Source: Bacteroidales bacterium | GTDB taxonomy: Bacteria; Bacteroidota; Bacteroidia; Bacteroidales; UBA932 | Assembly (NCBI GenBank): GCA_017469845.1 | Contig: JAFUFP010000050.1 | Location: 28,455-92,454 of the forward strand | Length of the DNA: 64,000 nucleotides | Direction of reading: 5' to 3' | Shown here: positions 8,797 to 15,845 of the stretch, in pieces | Layout of the letters: each line of letters begins with the position of its first letter | How positions within the stretch are numbered: the stretch's first letter is position 1 | Notes under the pieces: model-generated | The model's input: the letters and a program-made list of their open reading frames with translations, nothing else | The model's database searches: none | What the model was told of the DNA's origin: nothing | Position numbers and translations under genes: made by a program

Positions 8797-10008
8797 ATGA
8801 TCATTCTAGTTATCAATTGCGGAAGCTCCTCGATCAAGTATCAGCTGCTTGACATGAAGAGCGACGACGTCTACGACCTCATAGCCAAAGGTATCGTGGA
8901 GAAAATCGGACTCGAAAACGGTATCTTCCAGTATGCGCCCAAGGGTGGAGAGAAGATAGTCCAGGAATTCCCCATCCCTGACCACAAAGTAGGTATGCAG
9001 CTTGTGCTTGACGCCCTTACCGACAAGGAGCACGGTGTACTCAAATCAATCGAGGACATCGAGGCTGTGGGCCACAGAATCGTGCATGGAGGAGAGTACT
9101 TCTCCGGCAGCGCCCTCGTCGACGAAGACGTCCTGAAGAAGATCGAGATCTGCTGCGATTTCGCACCTCTCCACAACCCCGCCCACCTTCTGGGTATCCG
9201 TGCCGTCCAGCACGTCCTCCCTTCAGTCCCCCAGGTCGTGACATTCGATACGGCATACCACCAGAGCATGCCTGAGTACGCATACATGTACGCCCTCCCT
9301 TACGAATACTACGAGAAATACCGCGTACGCCGCTACGGTGCCCACGGAACCAGCCATCAGTTCGTGGCCTACAAGGGTGCCAAGTTCTGCGGAATTGACA
9401 TCAACAACTCCAAGATCATAACCTGCCACATCGGAAACGGTAGCTCAATAACCGCCATCGTCAACGGAAAGGTTGTCGACACATCGATGGGATTCACCCC
9501 TCTCGAGGGAATGATCATGGGAACAAGGGTAGGAAACGTTGACGCCAACGTCGTCACTTACCTCATGAAGAAGGAGAACCTCACTCCCGATGAGATGACG
9601 ACCATCCTCAACAAGAAGAGCGGATTCCTCGGACTGTCCGGCAAGACTTCAGACGCCCGCGACATGTCCGCCCTCGCTGACGAAGGTGACCACAAGGCCA
9701 AGCTCGTCCTGAAGAAACTCAGCTACGACATCATCAAGAACATCGGACAGTACGCCGCTGTGATGAACGGAGTCGACCTTATCGTCTTCACCGGCGGAAT
9801 CGGCGAGAACAACAGCAGGATCAGGCGCCGCGTATGTGAGAACCTCACTTATCTCGGAGTTGAATTCGACTATGAGGCCAACGTCAACAAGGGTGTCGAC
9901 ACACTCCTTTCCCTCCCGGGATCCAAGGTCAAGGTCGCCCTCATCACCACCGACGAGGAACTCGTGATCGCACGTGACACGATGCACATCGTGGAAGCCC
10001 TCGACTAA
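8797..10008 (+). CDS. ackA: Acetate kinase
   Basis: 403 residues, the usual size. It begins with the ASKHA phosphate loop VINCGSSSIKY and carries HRIVHGGE, FDTAYHQSMPEYAYMYALP, the YGAHGTSH signature and GIGENNSRIR, all hallmarks of acetate kinase. It converts acetyl phosphate plus ADP to acetate plus ATP, the energy-yielding last step of acetate fermentation. It is transcribed from its own promoter and is followed 29 bases later by a Ptb-family phosphotransacylase, so the pair would make acetate from acetyl-CoA. The length and motifs fit acetate kinase better than the shorter butyrate kinases. Confidence 0.97.
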   Translation: MIILVINCGSSSIKYQLLDMKSDDVYDLIAKGIVEKIGLENGIFQYAPKGGEKIVQEFPIPDHKVGMQLVLDALTDKEHGVLKSIEDIEAVGHRIVHGGEYFSGSALVDEDVLKKIEICCDFAPLHNPAHLLGIRAVQHVLPSVPQVVTFDTAYHQSMPEYAYMYALPYEYYEKYRVRRYGAHGTSHQFVAYKGAKFCGIDINNSKIITCHIGNGSSITAIVNGKVVDTSMGFTPLEGMIMGTRVGNVDANVVTYLMKKENLTPDEMTTILNKKSGFLGLSGKTSDARDMSALADEGDHKAKLVLKKLSYDIIKNIGQYAAVMNGVDLIVFTGGIGENNSRIRRRVCENLTYLGVEFDYEANVNKGVDTLLSLPGSKVKVALITTDEELVIARDTMHIVEALD

Positions 10009-10037
10009 CAGAAGGAACACCATAAACAGATACAGAT

Positions 10038-10946
10038 TTGATCTCTAAGTTTTCAGACGTATTCGCGGAGCTCAAAGAGAAGGGCATCTGCAAGAAAATG
10101 GTCGCGGCATGGGCTGTCGACGAGCACACTATCGAAGCAGCCGGCAAGGCTGTCGACATGGGGTTCGTGAAGGCAACCCTCGTAGGTGACGAAGCCATGA
10201 TCAAGGACGTTTGCGAGAAGAACGGAATCAATGCCGCCAAGTTCGAGATCGTCAACGAGACCAACGAACTCAAGGCTGTCGCAGCCGCCGTCAAGCTCGT
10301 CCATGACGGAGAGGGCGATGTCCTGATGAAGGGCCTTTGCTCCACCGACAAATTCCTCCGTGCCATCCTCAACAAGGAGACAGGACTTCTTCCTCCGAAG
10401 GGCCTTCTCAGCCACGTAGGTGTCATTGAGTCGCCCTACTACCACAAGCTCATCTTCCTTACCGACATGGCGGTCATCCCCGCTCCCGATTTCAGGCAGA
10501 AGATGAAGATGACCGGCTTCATCGTGAATGTCGCCAAGTCATTCGGTATCGCGAAGCCCAAGGTTGCTTTCGTAGCCGCCTCCGAGCAGGTCCTCGACTC
10601 AATGCCCGCATGTATGGAAGCTGCCGCTCTCGCCAAGATGTGCGACCGCGGTCAGATCAAAGGCTGCATCGGTGACGGCCCCCTCGCCCTTGATGTCGCC
10701 ATCGATAAGGAATCCGTGCAGATCAAAAAGCTTGAAAGCCCCGTCGCAGGTGACGCCGACTGCCTCGTATTCCCGAACATCGAGTCCGCCAACGTATTCT
10801 GGAAGACCAACTCCAAGCTCGCTGAGGGCGTAAAGCAGGCCGGTATGCTCGTCGGAACATCCGCTCCCTGTATCCTCGCAAGCCGTGCGGATACCGCTGA
10901 CACCAAGCTCAACTCCATCGCAGAGGCCGTTATGTTCGTCAAATAG
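10038..10946 (+). CDS. Phosphate acetyl/butyryltransferase (Ptb-like)
   Basis: 302 residues. The best start is TTG at 10038: the in-frame stop at 10023 leaves no ATG or GTG before it, and the next ATG would remove 20 residues of a normal N-terminus. Motifs match the short phosphate butyryltransferase branch of the PTA_PTB family: VLMKGLCSTDKFLRAIL, CIGDGPLALDVAID, GDADCLVFPNIESAN and ILASRAD near the C-terminus. The enzyme exchanges CoA for phosphate on a short acyl-CoA. Because it sits directly after ackA, acetyl-CoA is the likely substrate, but butyryl-CoA cannot be excluded. A strong terminator follows. Confidence 0.88.
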   Translation: MISKFSDVFAELKEKGICKKMVAAWAVDEHTIEAAGKAVDMGFVKATLVGDEAMIKDVCEKNGINAAKFEIVNETNELKAVAAAVKLVHDGEGDVLMKGLCSTDKFLRAILNKETGLLPPKGLLSHVGVIESPYYHKLIFLTDMAVIPAPDFRQKMKMTGFIVNVAKSFGIAKPKVAFVAASEQVLDSMPACMEAAALAKMCDRGQIKGCIGDGPLALDVAIDKESVQIKKLESPVAGDADCLVFPNIESANVFWKTNSKLAEGVKQAGMLVGTSAPCILASRADTADTKLNSIAEAVMFVK

Positions 10947-10971
10947 TCATCACGTTTCCATAACGTATGAG

Positions 10972-11005
10972 AAAGCCCTTCCGCCGCAATGACGGGAGGG
11001 CTTTT
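10972..11005. terminator. Bidirectional intrinsic terminator
   Basis: An 11-base stem (AAAGCCCTTCC paired with GGGAGGGCTTT, with one mismatch or wobble) closes a short loop and ends in TTTT; the complement also ends in T residues. It lies between the convergent Ptb-like gene and the TPM gene and can serve both. Confidence 0.8.
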
Positions 11006-11053
11006 CATATCCATTAACTATTGGGGGGATTACCGGATGCGGTATGGGAGGAT

Positions 11054-11230
11054 CTACCAGCTGCCGCTTGCTCCGCCACCTCCGAAACTTCCGCCACCGA
11101 AACCGCCGAAGCCGCCTCCGAAGCCGCCTCCGCCTCCGAAACTTCCGCCGCCACCGAAGCTTCCGCCGCCGAATCCGCCGTTGATGGGACCGATATAGAT
11201 ATATCGTCCGCCACCTCCGCCTCCGCCGCT
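11054..11230. repeat. Low-complexity glycine-codon repeat
   Basis: On the plus strand this stretch is a degenerate run of short units such as cctccg, ccgccacc and gaaact. It encodes the glycine-rich tail on the minus strand. It is coding low complexity, not a separate element, but it may vary in length between strains. Confidence 0.75.
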
Positions 11231-11839
11231 GCCTTTTGATTTGGAAATCATCCACACGAAAACGGCAAGGATGATCAGGATCGTGATGACTTCTCCCCAG
11301 TCGACTCCTTCATCGTAGTCCCTGGGAACGGATATTTCACCGGAAGCGAGCGAAGCGAGAGTCTCGCAGGACTCGTATACGCCCCTGTAATAATCCCCGT
11401 CCCGGAAAGCTGGTATCGCGGTCTGCTCGATTATCCTCTTGGCATAGATGTCGGGGATCGCCCCTTCAAGGCCGTATCCGACCTGTATCGAGATCTGCCC
11501 GTTGGAGGAAGATGTCTTGGGCTTCACGAGGACGACGACGCCGTTGTTGAAATCAGCAGATCCCACTCCCCAGTTCTTTCCGATTTGGTAAGCGTAATTC
11601 GCCGGGGTCTCGCCTTCCAGATCGGTTACCGTTACGACGCATATCTGGTTCGAGGTCGAGTCATCCAACGCGACCAGCATGTTCTCGAGGGCGGCCACCT
11701 GCTGGGACGTGAAGATTCCAGCGAGGTCGTTGACAAGACGTTCGGGAGAAGGACGTGAAGGTATGGCAAAACCGCTCAAGGCCATGGCGAATACCATGAC
11801 CACCGACAATATTGCTCCGTATACCCTACTTTTCATCAT
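11054..11839 (-). CDS. TPM-domain membrane protein with glycine-rich tail (YgcG family)
   Basis: 261 residues from the ATG at 11839 (11836 is also possible; longer openings run into the upstream gene). A signal peptide ends near GFA. The TPM domain follows (about 35-165, RLVNDLAGIFTSQQVAALENML and NQICVVTV), then a transmembrane helix (VITILIILAVFVWMI), then a tail made almost only of glycine, serine and phenylalanine ending in GASGSW, as in many YgcG proteins. The family is thought to work in the envelope, possibly in membrane protein turnover; the biochemistry is not settled. The start overlaps the preceding TPM gene by 14 bases, indicating translational coupling in a lemA-tpm-tpm operon. 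Confidence 0.88.
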   Translation of the reverse strand: MMKSRVYGAILSVVMVFAMALSGFAIPSRPSPERLVNDLAGIFTSQQVAALENMLVALDDSTSNQICVVTVTDLEGETPANYAYQIGKNWGVGSADFNNGVVVLVKPKTSSSNGQISIQVGYGLEGAIPDIYAKRIIEQTAIPAFRDGDYYRGVYESCETLASLASGEISVPRDYDEGVDWGEVITILIILAVFVWMISKSKGSGGGGGGGRYIYIGPINGGFGGGSFGGGGSFGGGGGFGGGFGGFGGGSFGGGGASGSW

Positions 11840-12302
11840 TGGGTTGACTGTCCCCACCGGTCTCATCTTCGAACGAAATCTCGTTGGGAAGTTCATTCAC
11901 GTCGTCCTTGGAGTACGGGAAGAAATGCGAAAGCTTCTCCCCTATCAGAAGAACCGCCTTCTTGAGCCCCTCGGCATTATCGTTCCTGGCGAAAGAATCT
12001 GTAAGGACGTCCACGACATCCTTCCAGAATCCGTGGGGAACGACGGCGTTGATTCCGCTGTCGCCGATGACGGCCACCTTCCTGGAAGCGCTGGCAACAT
12101 ATATGAGGACTCCGTTCCTGGCGGCTGTTTTCTTCATGCCGAGGATATGGAAAGTCCGCAGGGCCCTTTCCTTGGGCTCTGTCGGACAGATCGTCTCGAT
12201 ATGTATCCTGATTTCCCCGGAGGAGAGTTTCTCCGCCGCCGCTATGGCGCTTTCGACCGACAGCCGTTCCTCCTTGGTCAGGAAAGCCCTGGCTCTTGTC
12301 AT
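11826..12302 (-). CDS. TPM-domain protein
   Basis: 158 residues with no signal peptide. It begins FLTKEERLSVESAIAAAEKLSSGEIRIHIE, the typical start of cytoplasmic-facing TPM proteins, and carries TAARNGVLIYVASASRKVAVIGDSGI in the core. It is the short sister of the following glycine-tailed protein and overlaps its start. It begins 10 bases after lemA. The lemA plus two TPM arrangement recurs in Bacteroidetes and suggests a joint envelope function that has not been defined biochemically. Confidence 0.85.
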   Translation of the reverse strand: MTRARAFLTKEERLSVESAIAAAEKLSSGEIRIHIETICPTEPKERALRTFHILGMKKTAARNGVLIYVASASRKVAVIGDSGINAVVPHGFWKDVVDVLTDSFARNDNAEGLKKAVLLIGEKLSHFFPYSKDDVNELPNEISFEDETGGDSQPNDEK

Positions 12303-12312
12303 CGGAAGGGGT

Positions 12313-12912
12313 TTAGAATTCTACCTTGGGTGCGACGTCGGCGCCTTCAGCCGATTTGAAGTATCCCTTCTGGTCGAAGTTGAATATTCCGGCCACGATA
12401 TTCGCGGGGAAGGACCTGACGGAGGTGTTGTACTCCTGAGCCACAGAATTGAAGTTCTGCCTTTCGACGGTGATCCTGTTCTCGGTTCCTTCAAGCTGCG
12501 CCTGGAGTTCGAGGAAGTTCTGGTTGGCCTTCAGGTCGGGATAATTCTCGACGACGGCGATAAGACGTCCGAGTGCGCTGGAAAGTTCTCCCTGGGCAGC
12601 CTGATACTTGGCGATGTCCTCTTCGGAAAGATTCGAAGGGTCGACGTTCACTGAAGTGGCTTTGGCCCTGGCGTTGACCACGGCCTCAAGCGTGCTGCTC
12701 TCATGCTCCGCATAACCCTTGACGGTAGCGACGAGATTGGGGATAAGGTCCGCTCTCCTCTGGTAGACGTTTTCGACCTGGGCCCATGCTGATTTCACAG
12801 CCTCATCCTTGGAAACGAGGCCGTTGTATGTACCCTTCACCCAGAAAAACAGTACGACAGCGACAATGGCGAGTATGCCGATTGTGCTTATTCCTTTCTT
12901 TGCAGCTGACAT
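12313..12912 (-). CDS. lemA: LemA family protein
   Basis: 199 residues. One N-terminal transmembrane helix (about residues 9-26, GILAIVAVVLFFWVKGTYN) is followed by the alpha-helical LemA domain with the signatures AWAQVENVYQRRADLIPNLVATVKGYA and YPDLKANQNFLELQAQLEGTENRI. The domain faces outward after a short cytoplasmic start. Function is unknown beyond a link to envelope homeostasis. It is the first of the lemA-tpm-tpm group; the FISUMP gene ends 24 bases upstream on the same strand, so all four may share a transcript. Confidence 0.92.
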   Translation of the reverse strand: MSAAKKGISTIGILAIVAVVLFFWVKGTYNGLVSKDEAVKSAWAQVENVYQRRADLIPNLVATVKGYAEHESSTLEAVVNARAKATSVNVDPSNLSEEDIAKYQAAQGELSSALGRLIAVVENYPDLKANQNFLELQAQLEGTENRITVERQNFNSVAQEYNTSVRSFPANIVAGIFNFDQKGYFKSAEGADVAPKVEF

Positions 12913-12936
12913 AGTCTGAAAATTATTGAAGTTCTT

Positions 12937-13947
12937 TTATTCTGCTTTACGGACGCAACGTACAGGTGCGGCGAAATAGTTGCGATCACCGCTTCCCTTG
13001 AGCACATCCGGCTGCTTGAGGTAGATGTACATGTAGTATGCGTCATCTTCGTCCATAATGTCGGAAGTCCAGTAAGCGGCATAGTCCCCTTCTCCCTGAT
13101 AAGTCCTTCCTTTGGCGGAAACTATCGCATAGCCGGAAGGCAAGGAATAGAAGAGGGTCTTGTTGGTGACCTTCACGTCAGGCCAATACTCCCAGAGGCG
13201 GACACCGTTGAAATAAGCGTCGACCATCAGGTCTCCGGCGATTCCGGTGATGGCGCCGGTATCATCCGAACCTCCGCCCAAATTGCCAGCAATGCTCTTC
13301 CAGGTTTCGTATGAAGGCAGGGTCCAGCCATCAGGGCAGGCCTTGATGGCCTCCTCGTATGTATAATACCTTCCGTAAATGGGCATCATCGCATCACAAT
13401 CCTCAAAAGAAGAACCGGATCCCTCATAGGCGAGATTCGACGTGAACCACTCGTATGAACCGATCTTGGTGTATCCGTACTCCTTTCCGTCCCTGGGATC
13501 AGTGAAGACGGGAAGATCGGCCTCTGTCATATTGGTGAGGGATTTTTCGGGATCCACTATGACCACACTCGTTGACTTCGAAGAGTTGTAGTACCCTTTT
13601 GCGTATGAATAGCAAGTGACCGTCATCGTGCAGAGCGTATCCGTAGGAATTTTCAGCGTGAAAGCACCGGTAACGGATGAGGGGTCAGAATCGTAACGGG
13701 TCGTGTCGCGCTCCGTCTGGTAAGGGGTAGCAGTCCAGATATAGCCCCAAGGTGTGCCGTCTTCGGTGTGGACACCGCCCGGGACAAGTTCATACGTTTC
13801 TCCTGGGCTGGCAAAAAGCGGGGCATTGAACCTGAGGCTTCCGCTGAAAGATTCCGAATACTCGGTTTTCTTATCCTTCTTGCAGGAAGACGGTATAATG
13901 AGCATCACGGCCAACGCCGAAAAAAAAGCTATATTCCTGAATTTCAT
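12937..13947 (-). CDS. FISUMP-domain lipoprotein
   Basis: 336 residues from the ATG at 13947, chosen because it gives a signal peptide with lipobox PSSC (Cys22); a longer opening to 14013 adds non-signal residues. The first 150 residues look like an immunoglobulin-type beta domain (ETYELVPGG, VVIVDPEKS). The rest is the Fibrobacter succinogenes major paralogous domain: DPRDGKEYGYTKIG, EWFTSNLAY, YYTYEEAIKACPDGWTLPS, YAAYWTS and a final PVRCVRK. Such proteins are surface lipoproteins of gut Bacteroidetes with unknown ligands. It is divergent from apbE. Confidence 0.85.
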   Translation of the reverse strand: MKFRNIAFFSALAVMLIIPSSCKKDKKTEYSESFSGSLRFNAPLFASPGETYELVPGGVHTEDGTPWGYIWTATPYQTERDTTRYDSDPSSVTGAFTLKIPTDTLCTMTVTCYSYAKGYYNSSKSTSVVIVDPEKSLTNMTEADLPVFTDPRDGKEYGYTKIGSYEWFTSNLAYEGSGSSFEDCDAMMPIYGRYYTYEEAIKACPDGWTLPSYETWKSIAGNLGGGSDDTGAITGIAGDLMVDAYFNGVRLWEYWPDVKVTNKTLFYSLPSGYAIVSAKGRTYQGEGDYAAYWTSDIMDEDDAYYMYIYLKQPDVLKGSGDRNYFAAPVRCVRKAE

Positions 13948-14031
13948 CTTGAGTGTTTTCTTTCCTGGTCCAAAGAGGACTTTCAATGATTTCGTAATTT
14001 GCAAATATCGCAAAATTCGATGAATTTGCCT

Positions 14032-14039
14032 TACCTTTG
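14032..14039 (+). promoter_or_regulatory. -7 promoter element for apbE
   Basis: TACCTTTG matches TAnnTTTG and lies 19 bases before the apbE ATG at 14058. No clear TTG sits at the usual -33 distance. It argues against the alternative TTG start at 14037, which would lie inside the promoter. Confidence 0.5.
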
Positions 14040-14057
14040 TACAAATACTTTGCCTTT

Positions 14058-15077
14058 ATGGGTTTCAGAGCAGAAAAAATTGTCACAAAATTGTCCTCAC
14101 TGCTTTTCGTGGCGGGGATACTCTTCTCATGCACCGGCAATTCCCGATACTATGCCGCTACCGGATACGCACAGGGAGGAACTTACACCGTGAAAATGAA
14201 CCTTGAGGGGGTCACCGTTTCCCCCGATAAGATAAGCCGTTCGATCGACAGTCTCCTCACCCTCATAGACACCACTCTCTCGGGATACAACCGTTCCTCA
14301 CTGGTGTCCCGTTTCAATGAAGGCGAGATCATCACCCCGAATGAGATGTTCAGGGACATCTTCGGAGTTTCAAGGGACATCTGGGAAGAGACCGACGGCG
14401 CCGTCGATGTGGCCGCCGGCCCCCTTTTCGACGCATGGGGATTCGGATTCTCAAGCGATTCACTTCCTTCGGAGAGTGAAGTCAAGGCGATAATGGAGAG
14501 GTGCGGAATGGCCCTGATGGACAAGGACATCGACTCGGATATCGCAAAGGGACACGTTCTCAATTACAACGCCATCGCCCAAGGCTACAGCTGCGACGTT
14601 ATTGCGAAGTATCTCTACAGTATCGGGGTAAAGGACATGCTCGTCGACATCGGGGAAATCTTCTGCGACGGGCTCAATCCTTCCGGCAAATCCTGGAACA
14701 TCGGGATCGACAAGCCCATCGACGGAAATCAGCAGCTGGGCGCCGAACTCCAGGACGTCTGGGCCTCAAGCGGTGGCCCCTGCGGAATCGTGACCTCCGG
14801 CAACTACCGCAAGTTCTACATCCGTGACGGGAAAAAATACGCCCACACCATCGACCCGAGGACAGGTTATCCGGTAGAGCACAATCTTCTCAGCGCGACC
14901 ATCGTCGCACCGACCGCTACGATGGCGGACGCCTATGCCACTTACTGTATGGTAATAGGATTGGAAGAATCCAAATCCTTCATCGAAGGAAGGTCCGACC
15001 TTGAGGGATATCTCATCTATGACGAGGGCGGAGAGATGAAGACCTGGTTCTCTCCGGGATTCAACGTCTTGAGATAA
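14058..15077 (+). CDS. apbE: FAD:protein FMN transferase, lipoprotein
   Basis: 339 residues from the ATG at 14058. Signal peptide with lipobox LFSC. The ApbE domain has GTYTVKM at its start, AAGPLFDAWGFG, LNYNAIAQGYSCD, DIGEIFCDG, and the C-terminal HTIDPRTGYPVEH and ATMADAYATYCMV motifs with metal-binding acidic residues. It attaches FMN to threonine residues of exported flavoproteins such as the Rnf and Nqr subunits. None of those targets is in the window. A terminator follows closely. Confidence 0.95.
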   Translation: MGFRAEKIVTKLSSLLFVAGILFSCTGNSRYYAATGYAQGGTYTVKMNLEGVTVSPDKISRSIDSLLTLIDTTLSGYNRSSLVSRFNEGEIITPNEMFRDIFGVSRDIWEETDGAVDVAAGPLFDAWGFGFSSDSLPSESEVKAIMERCGMALMDKDIDSDIAKGHVLNYNAIAQGYSCDVIAKYLYSIGVKDMLVDIGEIFCDGLNPSGKSWNIGIDKPIDGNQQLGAELQDVWASSGGPCGIVTSGNYRKFYIRDGKKYAHTIDPRTGYPVEHNLLSATIVAPTATMADAYATYCMVIGLEESKSFIEGRSDLEGYLIYDEGGEMKTWFSPGFNVLR

Positions 15078-15100
15078 CAGGGATCCAAAGCCATATACCG

Positions 15101-15136
15101 AAAAAGGACATCGGGATTACTTCCGGCGTCCTTTTT
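15101..15136. terminator. Intrinsic terminator between apbE and the lolA-like gene
   Basis: Stem AAAAAGGAC with GTCCTTTTT, extended by internal ccgg pairing, ending in a T run on the plus strand and a T run on the minus strand. It lies between convergent genes and can act in both directions. Confidence 0.8.
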
Positions 15137-15180
15137 ATTTGCCCCAATCGGGGCGATATTCTTCTCAAGTGGTGATTCTG

Positions 15181-15819
15181 TCACCTGAGGTCCGTAACGA
15201 CCCAAGAGGAATCCACACCCTTTTCATCGAAGGAAAAACTCCTTTCCTTGTCGATGGGAGAGAATTTCATCCCGGATACGGTGAACTCGGTGACCGAACC
15301 GTCAGCGAGGGTTATCTCAGCTCCCGAAAGTTCATCTCCCCGGAAATACATCTTCATCGAAACCACATTGCTTTTCCCCTTGGGAAGGAAAGTGGCCACG
15401 TCGGAGGATTTCCCGCCGAAAGTGCCTTTCGACATGGCCGGAGCACCGAATACCTTGTCAAGGGAAGAGAGGAAAGCGGCAGGATTCGTGAGGAAATCCT
15501 CACCGGTCCGAGAAACATCCTCGATGATCGCTTCCTTGGAGTAGCGGTCGACGGTCCAACGGGACTTGCCGTCACAGAAGATCTCCATGCCGTTCCCGTC
15601 CACAAAGAAACTGTCACCCTGGACGACGGCATTGCCTTCGCCCTTGATGTTCATGTTCCCTTTGGTGGAGAAGGTGTAGGAGAACTCAACGAGAGATGAA
15701 TTCATCTTCGTCAGCAAATTCTCCACAGGATTCGCTCCCTTGGCTTGGACAGTAAAAAAAGTCAGCAGTGCCGCTACCGAAAGCAGCACCACTGATATCA
15801 TGAATCTGTTTCTGGTCAT
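15181..15819 (-). CDS. LolA-like outer membrane lipoprotein carrier protein
   Basis: 212 residues with a signal peptide ending near VQA. The beta-rich body has the LolA pattern: GNMNIKGEGNAVVQGDSFFVDG, a WTVDRYSKEAIIED strand and a SSDVATFLPKGKSNVV segment. LolA binds acyl chains of lipoproteins in the periplasm and ferries them to the outer membrane. Its place right after ftsK is common in Bacteroidales. Sequence identity to proteobacterial LolA is clearly low, so the name rests on fold-type motifs and context. Confidence 0.78.
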   Translation of the reverse strand: MTRNRFMISVVLLSVAALLTFFTVQAKGANPVENLLTKMNSSLVEFSYTFSTKGNMNIKGEGNAVVQGDSFFVDGNGMEIFCDGKSRWTVDRYSKEAIIEDVSRTGEDFLTNPAAFLSSLDKVFGAPAMSKGTFGGKSSDVATFLPKGKSNVVSMKMYFRGDELSGAEITLADGSVTEFTVSGMKFSPIDKERSFSFDEKGVDSSWVVTDLR

Positions 15820-15845
15820 CTTCGGAAGTGTTTCCGTGGACCTCC

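Noticed and set aside
11021..11239. Plus-strand alanine- and proline-rich openings opposite the TPM tail
   Set aside because: They mirror the glycine-codon repeats of the minus-strand gene and have no start signals or family features.
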